Assembly (NCBI GenBank): GCA_004193595.1
Contig: RPGQ01000002.1
Coordinates: forward strand, 119,752 to 183,751
Reading direction: 5' to 3'
DNA: 64,000 nucleotides
DNA from: Desulfobacteraceae bacterium Eth-SRB2
GTDB taxonomy: Bacteria; Desulfobacterota; Desulfobacteria; Desulfobacterales; UBA11574
The translations under genes and the position numbers were made by a program. Positions within the stretch are counted from its first letter, which is position 1; every line of letters begins with the position of its first letter. Shown in pieces: positions 8,318-17,017 of this stretch. Under the pieces are notes generated by a model. That model was not told where the DNA came from, did not search any database, and worked only from the letters and a program-made list of their open reading frames with translations.

Positions 8318-10141
8318 CTATCTGTAAGTGTGTAAATATGATAAAACTCTTTTGACATCATATTTGCTCATCAGCAGTTTTTGAAATGAAGAAACTATTT
8401 TCAGAGCTTCTTTTAATATGAGCAAATCTACCTTGCGAAGCTCTTTAATACCAATCAAATTATTTTCTTGAGATTGATTCAACACAGCAATTGATTGTTG
8501 CTTAAGTCTTAAATCCTGAAGAAACCCATATGATTCAAGAACATCATGGCACATTTCATTGCCGATTACTCCCATATCATTCAGTACCTTTAATCTTTCT
8601 TCTGTATTTGTGATTTCAAAGATGGCATTATCTATGGCCAAAACCCTTGCCCCGTTAACAATGGGATAAATTCCATATGTTTTTAAATTCATCCCCTTAT
8701 GAAGACCTCTAATTCCGAATATTCCAAGAGGCGGCTCAATGTGAATTGCGTCATGGGCCAATGCTTTTATGGCCTTATCCGTAACATTTGCCCTTATGGA
8801 TTCAATGAGTTCTTTGTATATATTGTCGTTACCAAAAACAGGTCTCATGTCCATAAAAATAGAAAGATACCTGGCATTATTGGCAGTGGGGTTATGAAAC
8901 CAGTCATTAAAATAATTTTTCCAGGACGACAGGTGTTTATTCCATTTTTTATTAGACGCCATAAAATCCCCGGGGCATTCCGGGATACCTACCTTTGCTA
9001 ATGTTTTATTGACATCACGGGCAAATTTCACTGGATGTGTTTTAATGAAAATTAGTGCATTATCCTGATCCGTCGCTAAAACTTGCTCTTTTCTTCCCAG
9101 ACTTCCCATATGAATCCAGACAAAATCATCCATTGACACTTCATCCTGTACAATTTCAATAACTTTTACAACAGCCGCATCATTAACCGTGCAAAGCATT
9201 TTGGTTAAATCAAAAAATTTAGATCCTGATAGAACAATCTTGGCAACGGATATTTTGATGTTGTTAAAAATAACCTGCAACTCTTCCGCTGATTTTGCCA
9301 TAATAATTTTTCTGAAAAGGGTAATAATTGAAGAAGTGGGTTCAAGCTGAATGCGAATGTCTTTACCGGTAATAACACCAAAAACTTTTCTTTTTTTTAT
9401 TAAAACAAGGTGGTCTATGCCTGCATCGATCATTTTGCTGAATGCTTCGAAAATTGTGGTCTTGGTGTTTATGGTCTTTACCGGGGAAGACATATATTTG
9501 GATATCGGATGTAATTTATCTCCTTGTATGACAACTTTTCGAAGATCTTTTTCGGTAAAAATACCAATCGGTCTCATTTCCTTGTCTACTACAACGATTG
9601 AGCTTATAGAATTATTAACCATTTCAACAGTGGCATTTTCTACGGTCATGTCAGGTCCGGCGACCACAGGTTTTTTATAGATTATTTTTTCAATGTCTAA
9701 AACAAAAGTTGCTTCTTCAAAAAATTTTTTTTCAGATGCTATTTTTTTAAAGGAGTGAAATCTTCTTTTGATAAATGTACTGAAAAAGGATGAAAATCTC
9801 TTATTTTTATAAAAAACTTCTTTAAAGTTTTCTGAATAAATTAAATAGCAAACCGTATCTTCAAGTGCCCTGGCATCTAAAAGATAGGGGAAATCGCGTA
9901 CGGAGATGATACCGAATATTTCACCTTTTGATATATAATCAACGGCGATTTCATCATCAAAAAGACCGACAAGTCCCGAAAATATAATATAAACATATTT
10001 TCGATCGTCTCCTTTTTTAAATATGGTTTTGTTTTTTTGAAACAATTTTACTTCGAGACCTAATATTAGTATATTTGTCTCATCTTCTGATAAAAATGAG
10101 AACGGTCTGATTCTTTTAATAAATTCTTTGGGTGGAATCAT
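8318..10141 (-). CDS. cNMP-binding / CBS-pair / DUF294 putative nucleotidyltransferase
   Basis: 607 residues. Order of domains: cyclic-nucleotide-binding-like domain (about 15-120), a CBS pair (about 150-275, e.g. GIFTEKDLRKVV and GVITGKDIR), a DUF294 nucleotidyltransferase domain with the diagnostic GSLGRKEQVLATDQDNALI (about 350-370), and a DUF294 C-terminal helical domain. The architecture resembles GlnD-like regulators that sense small ligands through CBS and cNMP domains and modify a protein or nucleotide target; the target is unknown. The minus-strand partners downstream are the DEDDh exonuclease and a PrmA-like methyltransferase. Confidence 0.9.
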   Translation of the reverse strand: MIPPKEFIKRIRPFSFLSEDETNILILGLEVKLFQKNKTIFKKGDDRKYVYIIFSGLVGLFDDEIAVDYISKGEIFGIISVRDFPYLLDARALEDTVCYLIYSENFKEVFYKNKRFSSFFSTFIKRRFHSFKKIASEKKFFEEATFVLDIEKIIYKKPVVAGPDMTVENATVEMVNNSISSIVVVDKEMRPIGIFTEKDLRKVVIQGDKLHPISKYMSSPVKTINTKTTIFEAFSKMIDAGIDHLVLIKKRKVFGVITGKDIRIQLEPTSSIITLFRKIIMAKSAEELQVIFNNIKISVAKIVLSGSKFFDLTKMLCTVNDAAVVKVIEIVQDEVSMDDFVWIHMGSLGRKEQVLATDQDNALIFIKTHPVKFARDVNKTLAKVGIPECPGDFMASNKKWNKHLSSWKNYFNDWFHNPTANNARYLSIFMDMRPVFGNDNIYKELIESIRANVTDKAIKALAHDAIHIEPPLGIFGIRGLHKGMNLKTYGIYPIVNGARVLAIDNAIFEITNTEERLKVLNDMGVIGNEMCHDVLESYGFLQDLRLKQQSIAVLNQSQENNLIGIKELRKVDLLILKEALKIVSSFQKLLMSKYDVKRVLSYLHTYR

Positions 10142-10218
10142 ATATTATACCCCTTCAGGTATTATTTTTCCATCCCCCATCTCAGCGTCCCTGAGATAGA
10201 GGGCCTGATAAGCATTTA

Positions 10219-10456
10219 GTAACCGTTCACAGGTTCAGGGTTCAACGTTCAACGTTCAGGGTTAAAGACAAAGAAGGCATTGAAGATCCGAAGTCCTCGT
10301 TACAAATGTTCATTTTCCCAAGTAATTGCCAATTTGGCTCCAAATTTTGGATTAGGCCTGACGAAACTGACTCTTTTCTTGTAAATACGCATTCTAAATG
10401 GAATCCGGGGACGAGAATTGAACCTTGAACCTTTGAACCTTTGAACCCGTGAACGC
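10219..10456 (-). repeat. Dispersed GTTCA-armed element, copy 2
   Basis: Inverted relative to the copy at 1416-1645. The left arm reads in clean heptamers (GTTCAGG GTTCAAC GTTCAAC and so on), the right arm ends TTGAACCCGTGAACGC. The centre shares GTAATTGCCAATTTGG-type words with copy 1. A minus-strand open frame of 86 codons inside it is repeat sequence, not a gene. Confidence 0.85.
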
Positions 10457-10663
10457 CTAATATATACAATGAGACTATACGCTGTATTGGATCTTGGTTC
10501 AAGAAATACTTACACAGATGAATTCAATCCGGTTGTATATATTTATCAGCAACGAGAAATAAGATGGATTATTGATCTTTGAACTATAACGAGTAAGGGG
10601 GTGGAAATCAAGACCGTTGGTAAACGCTGATGCCTTTCTATTGACAAACCGTGGCTCCGAAGC
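10457..10663. other. Non-coding segment between repeats
   Basis: No convincing gene, RNA or promoter. The segment separates the GTTCA-armed element from the TTTCAGG-armed element. Confidence 0.4.
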
Positions 10664-10940
10664 TTTTTTCAGGTTTCAGGGTTAAGGGGGAAACGAGGTG
10701 ACCCATAGAAATTTTATGGACGTGGAGGATCTTGAGGTCTATAAAAAGTTGTGTCGATTACCCATTGATGTCTGTGACTTGACGCACAAGTGGCCCCAAG
10801 AAGAGAAATACGAGTTAGGAAGCCAATCCAGGCGCTCCTCAAACAGCGATCCTGCCCAACTCCCCGTAAAAAATGAATCGCTCCCTCGGGGCTGGCCCAT
10901 CACTACTGAACATGTTTCCTGACACCTGACACCTAAAACC
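10664..10940 (+). repeat. TTTCAGG/CCTGACA-armed element enclosing a broken four-helix-bundle gene
   Basis: The left arm is TTTTTTCAGGTTTCAGGGTT (10664-10683); the right arm reads CCTGACA CCTGACA CCTAAAA (from about 10918) in heptamers, the inverse of the left arm. Between them lies the truncated S23-type gene 10698-10922. The architecture matches the other tandem-armed elements of the window. Confidence 0.7.
10698..10922 (+). pseudogene. Truncated four-helix-bundle (S23 / 23S rRNA-intervening-sequence type) protein
   Basis: The first ~55 codons read like the N-terminus of this small-protein family: MDVEDLEVYKKLCRL, CDLTHKWPQEEKYELGSQ, RRSSNSDPAQL. Full-length relatives have about 115-125 residues and continue with KN-R-HV-NKI-type helices; here the similarity stops after PAQL and the frame ends within the right repeat arm after 74 codons. 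The likely start is the ATG of MDVEDLEV at 10716 or GTG at 10698. These proteins are of unclear function and relatives include the Avd accessory protein of diversity-generating retroelements. Truncated relic by my reading; identification is from remembered family motifs. Confidence 0.7.
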
Positions 10941-11002
10941 AAATAGCCATAGCAGTCTTAGCAAACAAAAGTCTTGATTTACACCCCGAGTAAGGGATAA
11001 CA

Positions 11003-11044
11003 CCGAATCGAGTTTTGATTCAATTCGGATAGCAGGTTTTTTTT
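11003..11044 (+). terminator. Possible hairpin with T-tract
   Basis: CCGAAT...ATTCGG can pair (11003-11028) and is followed after eight bases by a run of eight T. The spacing between stem and T-run is longer than ideal, so this is a weak terminator call for the preceding repeat/pseudogene region. Confidence 0.35.
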
Positions 11045-11119
11045 GTTTGACACATAAAACCTATTTTTTCTATAAACATTTTCAAAACATCGGAAACAAA
11101 AACTGGGGGCGGGGAAAAT

Positions 11120-11416
11120 ATGATCCTGAGAATTACGAGAAAGGGAAAGAATTTATCCGTGGAAGAAGCTGAGTTTCAGGAGTATATAACCAAGCAATTC
11201 CGGGAACTCATCAACCTATCCACCAACGTGGTGGCAGCATTGATTATGATTAGTCTAATCGTAGTCTTCACGTATTTCAAGGTTTCAGACTATCTTTATC
11301 TTGGATTGATTGTTATCCCTCTTATCGGACGCGCCTTTATTCGGGAAATGGTCGCCAAGTGGCTGAGAAAACATTTTAAAGAGCTTTTAAAATTTAGCGA
11401 CAATTTGGAACTTTGA
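11120..11416 (+). CDS. Small two-helix membrane protein, unknown
   Basis: 98 residues. A charged N-terminal segment (to about residue 37) precedes two hydrophobic helices (about 38-55 and 57-72) and a basic C-terminal tail. A purine-rich stretch GGGGGCGGGGAAA precedes the ATG. I do not recognise the family. It is the only intact plus-strand gene between 4.8 and 20.9 kb and ends 42 bp before the convergent M50-like gene. The coding call rests on length, start context and membrane-like composition. Confidence 0.6.
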   Translation: MILRITRKGKNLSVEEAEFQEYITKQFRELINLSTNVVAALIMISLIVVFTYFKVSDYLYLGLIVIPLIGRAFIREMVAKWLRKHFKELLKFSDNLEL

Positions 11417-11458
11417 AACCCATCAATTTCAAACCATGAGACCTTTGCAAAACTCGCC

Positions 11459-12106
11459 CTATCCGCCAAACGTAAAGGATTTGGTGAAAAATTTGAACAT
11501 AGGAATTACTATCGGCATTACAAAACGATTTAAAATAATGTTGTGGTTTATCCGATCTGCAAACAATAGCAACACCAACACATAGGGACCTGCCTGCCAA
11601 AATACTTTCTTAAACATTTTATTCTTCTTATCAATAAAAACGTCCAGAATGCTGGCAGCCGCCAGTGGTGGAATGGGCAACAGGTTTGCCACGGCCACCA
11701 TGAGATTGATTCCCACTACGATCTGTAACATCTGGGTCTGAACCGAAAATTGCTCGATAACTAAACTGATGCTGGAGATGATGCTGGCAAGGAGAAAGTT
11801 TGACATGGGTCCGGCAAATCTTATGATGACGGTATGCAACCTGGGCCGTGCGAATTTGTTCGAATCAATATCAACGCTTCGAGGCCAGCCAAAGCCGGAA
11901 ATAAAAAATGACACCGTTCCCGGCAGGTCAAGATGGCGTAATGCGTTAAAGTGAAAGCGGTTTTTGTCTTCCTCGCGCACATCGCCTAAAAATTGCGCAA
12001 CAAAAGCCTGAGCCTCGGCATTTATGGTAATCGCAAAAAGAATGCCCAGACAAAAAGCAAGATAATTATCAATTAAAATATTAGAAAAATCAAATAAATA
12101 AGGCAT
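11459..12106 (-). CDS. Degenerate M50 / site-2-protease-like membrane protein lacking catalytic residues
   Basis: 215 residues, polytopic. The layout follows the short M50 (SpoIVFB/YwhC-like) family: first helix with an active-site-like segment, then LGDVREEDKNRFHFNALRHL, a short FGWPRSVDID stretch, RFAGPMSNFLLA, and NLLPIPPLAAASILD. In active members the first motif is HExxH and the last LDG/LDGS. Here HExxH reads NAEAQ and the Asp of PPLDG is replaced by Ala (PPLAAAS), so all zinc ligands and the catalytic Glu are missing. The frame is otherwise intact, which suggests a maintained pseudoprotease rather than decay. Candidate roles are substrate binding or regulation of a true protease, unproven. 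Confidence 0.75.
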   Translation of the reverse strand: MPYLFDFSNILIDNYLAFCLGILFAITINAEAQAFVAQFLGDVREEDKNRFHFNALRHLDLPGTVSFFISGFGWPRSVDIDSNKFARPRLHTVIIRFAGPMSNFLLASIISSISLVIEQFSVQTQMLQIVVGINLMVAVANLLPIPPLAAASILDVFIDKKNKMFKKVFWQAGPYVLVLLLFADRINHNIILNRFVMPIVIPMFKFFTKSFTFGG

Positions 12107-12226
12107 AAGTTTCCATTGTGTATCTTTTCAAAGGTCTCTCCAATATCTCGTGAATATCAAGACGGTCATTCATTTCAAAGATAAACTTTCTTGTCAACCG
12201 TAATGCGATAGAATTTCAACGGCATT

Positions 12227-12263
12227 AAAAAAAAGAGGCGGAAAGGAGCAACCTTTCCGCCTC
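12227..12263 (-). terminator. Rho-independent terminator of the OFA transporter gene
   Basis: A perfect GC-rich stem GAGGCGGAAAGG / CCTTTCCGCCTC (12235-12263) is followed on the minus strand by eight T (plus-strand A-run 12227-12234). It lies about 40 bp past the stop of the MFS gene. Confidence 0.93.
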
Positions 12264-12302
12264 TTGTTGTTAACGTTTGCCGGTAATTAAAGTTACCAGC
12301 TA

Positions 12303-13568
12303 TTATTCAGTGGCATGTTTTGGTTTCTTGGTAATAAAAGCCAGAGCAATAGCAACGACCAGAAATGATGCCGACAGGTAGAAGGCGATGTTGAAACTTC
12401 CTGTGGCGTCTCTGATAATACCGGCCAATCTTGGCATGAACGCACCCAGTGCCCAGCCGACGAACACCAGACCGTAGTTGAACCCCAGGTTCTTGGGCCC
12501 ATAAAAGTCGGCGGTGTATGACGGCATCAGAGCCAGACCGCCGCCGTACTGCCAATACCCGACACCGGCCAGAAAGAACAGAAGGCCGATACTCTTGGTA
12601 GCAATGGCATAGGGAATGCAAAGCATGGCGATAGCGGATACGGCACAGTTCAGCATATAAGCATTGTTCCTGCCGATGATGTCCGAATACTTACCGGTTC
12701 CTATCCGGCCGGCGGCATTAGCCAGACCACCGAAGGAGGCCAGGACCCATCCTGCCACAAGTCCGGCCGCGGTCTTTTTGGCCAAACCGGCGGCATTGGT
12801 GATAATCAGAATACCGGACTGGGTATTGAGGATGAACATCAGTACCAGGGCGTAAAACTGCCAGGTTTTTGTCATTTCACCAGCGCTCCAATCAATGGGG
12901 ACTGCCACTGCTTTCCCTTCTTCACCTGCTTTTACCGGTGGAGCTTCCGGAACATATCCCTCCTCAGGCCAGGCCAGTACCTGGGCCGCAAGGCAAATGA
13001 CAATCAGATAGGCAACGCCAAGGAAGTAGAAACTTGCGGAAACGCCCCAACTGTCAATAATCCATTTTGCCAATGGCGAAACATACAGCGCAGCGCCGCC
13101 ATATCCTGCCACCACCAGACCGGCAACAAGTCCGCGTTTATGGGGACCGAACCATCTGAGCGCGGCCGGTGTAGGAGCAGCGTACCCGATGCCCATGCCG
13201 ATACCGCCGCCGATGCCGTAACCGATAATCAGACCGGTATAGCTTTTCATAGCTCCGGCAATAATCAGGCCGATTCCGATGGCAATACCCCCAACACTGG
13301 CGGCAATGGTCGGACCTTTTGTATCCTGTAACCTGCCGCCCGGAATCATTAACAAACCAAAAATTAACATGCAAAGGGTAACAGGGGTTGATGCCTGGGC
13401 ATGGTTAAGCACCTGCCAACCCTCATTAAACGGAAGGGCCATAAATTCAGCATTTACGAGCCTGACTTTCCACACACTCCAGGCGTATAAAACACCCAAG
13501 CATAAATTGATGGTTGTTCCCGCAAACACCACTCGCCAGGCTTGGGCCGGCGTTTTGTTTTCAGCCAT
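12303..13568 (-). CDS. OFA-family MFS transporter (oxalate/formate antiporter-like)
   Basis: 421 residues with twelve predicted membrane helices and MFS signatures: GVLYAWSVWK in helix 1, GGRLQDTKGP in the 2-3 loop, a glycine-rich helix 4-5 (GYGIGGGIGMGIGYAAP) and GRIGTGKYSDIIGR in the 8-9 loop. The family moves small organic acids such as oxalate, formate, lactate or other carboxylates; substrate cannot be read from the sequence. A strong AAGGAGGTATTAAT ribosome-binding site precedes the ATG, and a strong terminator follows. The next gene upstream encodes a TetR regulator on the same strand with a separate 258-bp spacer, so local regulation is plausible. Confidence 0.9.
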   Translation of the reverse strand: MAENKTPAQAWRVVFAGTTINLCLGVLYAWSVWKVRLVNAEFMALPFNEGWQVLNHAQASTPVTLCMLIFGLLMIPGGRLQDTKGPTIAASVGGIAIGIGLIIAGAMKSYTGLIIGYGIGGGIGMGIGYAAPTPAALRWFGPHKRGLVAGLVVAGYGGAALYVSPLAKWIIDSWGVSASFYFLGVAYLIVICLAAQVLAWPEEGYVPEAPPVKAGEEGKAVAVPIDWSAGEMTKTWQFYALVLMFILNTQSGILIITNAAGLAKKTAAGLVAGWVLASFGGLANAAGRIGTGKYSDIIGRNNAYMLNCAVSAIAMLCIPYAIATKSIGLLFFLAGVGYWQYGGGLALMPSYTADFYGPKNLGFNYGLVFVGWALGAFMPRLAGIIRDATGSFNIAFYLSASFLVVAIALAFITKKPKHATE

Positions 13569-13826
13569 ATTAATACCTCCTTAAGATTGTTGCACCCAGC
13601 ATACTTTTCGTTTCCGGTTTTACAGGTATCATCACCTTAAGGGCTTGACCTGCTCTTGTTGCTCATTTGGCACAAGCGCAACTCGAAACTCTCGTAATGC
13701 CTGGGCAGAAACCAAGACTGAGGCAAACGTTTTATATAATAGTTCTCACCTTTCCTCCACAGTAGTTCTGTCCGATCACCCCCTTTCCGGTTAAGTGTTA
13801 AAAAAAATGCCGCATTCTATTGCAAC

Positions 13827-14510
13827 CTAATCGTTATAAACAAAATCTTTGAGTGTCTGCACGGAATTTGTACAGTCAGGGTATGTTCTTATGCCTTGGC
13901 TAAAGATTTCAAATGCAATGTCAAGAGTCGATTTCAAGAAGTCCTTTTTGCTGTCGATCAACCGTTTACTTTCTTCCCACAAAACAACCCCTGAAAACAA
14001 AGCCCAAACAATGTCAGCCAGCGCCACCGGATGCCGGTCGATAAAATCTCCTTTTTTTATTCCCTCTTCAAATATTTTGGCCATGGAACGGAATGAACTT
14101 TGAGACAGGTCTTTGATTTCTGAAAGTAGATGGGGCGATAAATTTCTTAGGGTTTCACTTGACTGAAGATGAAACATGTTAATAAGGACAATAGGATCAA
14201 ATTCGTAAACTTCATACAGGGCTTGCTTCAAAGCCTTCATTTTCTGTTCGGGCTCTTGAAATTTTTCGTTATGAACCTGTTCCAACCGGATGCTCATATA
14301 ATGGAGGATTCTCAAGGAAAGAGAAGCAAACAACTCTTCTTTGTTCTTGAAATAAAGATAAATAGTGCCGGGGCTGAGTTCCGCTTCCCTGGCAATATCT
14401 TCCATGGTCGCCTTATTAAAGTTTTTTATAGAAAAAACTCTTTTTGCAGCAACCATTATCTGTTGCCTTCTTCTTTCTTTTTCTCGTTCTTTCCTCTCTT
14501 TTATTCCCAT
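13827..14510 (-). CDS. TetR/AcrR-family transcriptional regulator
   Basis: 227 residues. The N-terminal helix-turn-helix is clear (ATMEDIAREAELSPGTIYLYFKNKEELF, seen as AREAELSPGTIYLYF near residues 41-56), preceded by a strongly basic leader KERKEREKERRRQQ. The C-terminal ligand domain is all-helical without an identifiable ligand. The upstream 60 bp is AT-rich and contains TTAATTAA-like symmetric words that could serve as an operator. It could control itself and the neighbouring OFA transporter. Confidence 0.9.
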   Translation of the reverse strand: MGIKERKEREKERRRQQIMVAAKRVFSIKNFNKATMEDIAREAELSPGTIYLYFKNKEELFASLSLRILHYMSIRLEQVHNEKFQEPEQKMKALKQALYEVYEFDPIVLINMFHLQSSETLRNLSPHLLSEIKDLSQSSFRSMAKIFEEGIKKGDFIDRHPVALADIVWALFSGVVLWEESKRLIDSKKDFLKSTLDIAFEIFSQGIRTYPDCTNSVQTLKDFVYND

Positions 14511-14810
14511 ACTTACTGAACCATATTTATTTAATTAACCTCTATATAAATGGTGCTTTTTATTTAGTCAAGTAAATATATTCATTTTTTCTTTATTATC
14601 GAGTGTTGGTTTTCTATAATTTGCGAAGATGAATATCGTAACCAATTGAATATACACTATTAATTTAATGCTATCTTTTTATAAATCTTTTTATGAATTT
14701 GACCAAAATTTTTCCTAAAATAGCAATGTTAAGCCTGTTTTTACAACATATTGTAGTTTTAAACAGGCAGGAAAACTATATATGGAAAATAAAATTTTAA
14801 AAAGATTGAA
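14511..14810. other. AT-rich intergenic segment upstream of the TetR gene
   Basis: No gene found. It should hold the TetR-gene promoter near its left end. A short symmetric word pair AAGCCTGTTTTTAC / GTTTTAAACAGGC (about 14733-14770) can form a stem. Confidence 0.4.
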
Positions 14811-14930
14811 TCATGTTAGTTCGCTTCGCTCACAATTGGCCTCCGGCCCGTAGGGCCTACGCCCCGGAGGGAATGTTGGAATATTGGAACACTGGGATAT
14901 TGGGTTATTGTAAAATTCCCGAGACGTCAA
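14811..14930 (-). repeat. GGAATATT-armed element, partial copy
   Basis: Begins GTTAGTTCGCTTCGCTCACAATTGG-like, contains a GC-rich hairpin CCTCCGG...CCGGAGG (14839-14870), then tandem GGAATATT-type octamers and the characteristic outer end AATTCCCGAGACGTCAA (14914-14930). The opposite arm is missing. The end of the element supplies the last codons and stop of the ParB-like gene. Confidence 0.75.
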
Positions 14931-15889
14931 CTTCGCCTGTCGAGTATTTTATTAAGGGAGGGGTTTTTGATAAGCGCATCAACGCTTGCTTTACGATTTT
15001 TGAGTTCAATTAAATTTTTAAAGAATAATTTCAGAGTATAAGTGGTACCTTCAAAATTATCTGGAGGAATAAGTTTTGTTCCGCTTCCGAGCTTAAGTTT
15101 TTTCACGTTTCTTTCAAACTCTTTTTCAGCGGCGGTTATAACGGGAAAGCGCCGCTGTTTTAAATAGATTCTTATCTTTCGGATCTTTTGATTTCTATCA
15201 AGATTTTTATTAGTTAAGATCTTTTGCAAATTATCATTTTCAATTACTTTCAGAATGGAAATATCTTCTCGAAGCGAAATTTCTTTAACCAAGCTTAATA
15301 TTTCCCTTTGTTTATTCAGGCCTATCGAAAGTGTTTGAAAAAGTTTTGCAAGACATTCTCCGGCCTCTAGTTGCAACCGTCCGAGTTCCAAAGCCATGGC
15401 CAGAGAAATTGTATTTGAAAGAATGCCGCTTTGAACAGATCCGGAAAGATGGCAAAGTTCTTTAATTTTTTTAATAATTGATGGATTTTCGGGCAAACCC
15501 ATGACTGACAGTAATTTGCCCAACGCGTTAACACCTTCAAAAAAGCCGTAAAGCATATCAATCGATCTTGATTGTTCAATCAGGTTAAGAGGCCTTTGAA
15601 GAGAATTGTCAGCAATGGCATATTTTACACATTCAAGCCTTTTTGTATCAGAATCCAGTATCCTGGCTTCAACATCAGTCCATCCCAGTCGCCGGCAGGC
15701 TTCAATTCTGCGAAAACCGCACACAATTTTATACCCTGATTTTTTTTCTATTAACAAAGGAAGGTTTAACACCCCTATATTATCAATAGAGTCCATCAGA
15801 TGATCACTGTTTATTTGGGTTGTGATACGAAAGGAGTCGTCATTGGAATCGATCAGAGAAAGCTTTACGATCTTTTGTTTAAAGCGCAT
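14927..15889 (-). CDS. ParB/Srx-fold domain protein
   Basis: 320 residues. The N-terminal ParB-like domain includes [16 protein letters not shown] and the nucleotide-binding [18 protein letters not shown] (the GERR-like box, about residues 52-69). A helical middle part contains an HTH-like region, and the C-terminal third is basic. No ParA partner or parS site is visible, so chromosome segregation is unlikely; other ParB-fold proteins act as CTP-dependent clamps or regulators. The gene overlaps the end of purC by 11 bp, so it is translated with it. Its stop lies at the border of a dispersed repeat, which may have altered the C-terminus. Confidence 0.8.
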   Translation of the reverse strand: MRFKQKIVKLSLIDSNDDSFRITTQINSDHLMDSIDNIGVLNLPLLIEKKSGYKIVCGFRRIEACRRLGWTDVEARILDSDTKRLECVKYAIADNSLQRPLNLIEQSRSIDMLYGFFEGVNALGKLLSVMGLPENPSIIKKIKELCHLSGSVQSGILSNTISLAMALELGRLQLEAGECLAKLFQTLSIGLNKQREILSLVKEISLREDISILKVIENDNLQKILTNKNLDRNQKIRKIRIYLKQRRFPVITAAEKEFERNVKKLKLGSGTKLIPPDNFEGTTYTLKLFFKNLIELKNRKASVDALIKNPSLNKILDRRS

Positions 15890-16775
15890 AACTTGCGTCG
15901 GTAAGTTGATTTAAAGCTTCCAGGTATTTACTGTGTGTATTACGGATAACATTTTCGGGAAGCGAAGGCCCCGGCGGCTTTTTTCCCCAGTTTATGGAAA
16001 TCAGGTAGTCTCTGAGATATTGCTTGTCAAAACTCTTTTGAGCACCACCCGGTTTATAGGACTTTCTGGGCCAGAACCTTGATGAATCCGGAGTCAGCAC
16101 TTCATCGATAAGAATCAGGTTGTTTTCGAAAATGCCGAATTCAAATTTTGTATCAGCAATGATTATGTCCTTTTCATACGCCAAATCAGCGCCTTTTCTG
16201 TAAATTGCAAGACTGAGTTTTCTGACCTTGCCTGCAAGGGTTTCTCCAATTGTATTTACAACCGTATCGAAGTCAATGTTGACGTCATGAAGACCTATCT
16301 CTTCCTTGGTTGAAGGTGTAAATATCGGTTCAGGCAATTTGTCGGATTCTTTCAGGCCTTGAGGCAGTTTTATTCCACAGATGCTTCCGCTGGTCTGGTA
16401 ATCTTTCCAGCCGGAACCGGATATATACCCCCTGACAACACACTCAATCGGAAGCGGCTTTGCTTTTTTAACCAGCATGCTCCGGTCTCGCAGAATTTCG
16501 GAATAAGGTTTACAAATCTCAGGGAATTCATCAACGTTGCCGGAAATCACATGATGGGGCAAAAGAGACTCCATTATTTTAAACCAGAAAAGGGAGATTT
16601 GAGTCAAAATTTTTCCCTTTCCCGGAACAGGGTCGGGCATGATAACGTCAAAGGCAGAAATTCGATCTGTAGCCACCATTAAAAGTTTGTCACCAAGATC
16701 GTATATATCCCTTACTTTACCCCTTTTTACTAAATTTAAGTTTTTAAAATTTGTTTTAATTACGGACTGAACCAT
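15879..16775 (-). CDS. purC: Phosphoribosylaminoimidazole-succinocarboxamide synthase
   Basis: 298 residues. SAICAR synthetase joins aspartate to CAIR with ATP in purine synthesis. Motifs seen: [56 protein letters not shown]. The open frame extends 27 codons further upstream, but that extension is encoded by dispersed-repeat sequence; the ATG at 16775 has a GGAGG ten bases upstream and matches the family N-terminus. The ParB-like gene overlaps its 3' end. No other purine gene is nearby. Confidence 0.95.
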   Translation of the reverse strand: MVQSVIKTNFKNLNLVKRGKVRDIYDLGDKLLMVATDRISAFDVIMPDPVPGKGKILTQISLFWFKIMESLLPHHVISGNVDEFPEICKPYSEILRDRSMLVKKAKPLPIECVVRGYISGSGWKDYQTSGSICGIKLPQGLKESDKLPEPIFTPSTKEEIGLHDVNIDFDTVVNTIGETLAGKVRKLSLAIYRKGADLAYEKDIIIADTKFEFGIFENNLILIDEVLTPDSSRFWPRKSYKPGGAQKSFDKQYLRDYLISINWGKKPPGPSLPENVIRNTHSKYLEALNQLTDASYAL

Positions 16776-16804
16776 GGATCTTTGTCCTCCGGCATTTATC
16801 ATTT

Positions 16805-16981
16805 GACGGTCTCGTAAAAAGTCCAACTTCTGCGTTGTGCTGCATTTCGCAATCATTCAACGTACGAAAAGTACGCCTCATGATTACAAAATTTGCACGC
16901 CTTTTTATCCCGCCTATGTTTGGCGGGGGAATTTGAACTTTTTACGAAACCGTCTAAATCGGACTTTTTACGAGTTCATCA
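16805..16981 (+). repeat. GACGGTCTCGTAAAAAGTCC palindromic element, copy 1
   Basis: The 177-bp element has terminal inverted repeats GACGGTNTCGTAAAAAGTNC and its complement, an internal CGTACGAAAAGTACG stem and CCCGCC...GGCGGG stem, and a trailing half-repeat GGACTTTTTACGAGTTCATCA. Nearly identical copies are at 28484-28661 (same orientation) and 56294-56470 (inverted). It sits between the PilZ gene and purC. Confidence 0.93.
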
Positions 16982-17017
16982 TCATTTAACAGTGATGAGT
17001 TTGTAAAAAGTCGACCT

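Noticed and set aside
10242..10502. 86-codon minus-strand open frame
   Set aside because: Encoded by the GTTCA-armed dispersed repeat; heptamer arrays of this type keep frames open by chance.
16776..16856. Longer N-terminus of PurC
   Set aside because: The extra 27 codons extend into the dispersed palindromic element and do not resemble the family; the ATG at 16775 has a proper ribosome-binding site.
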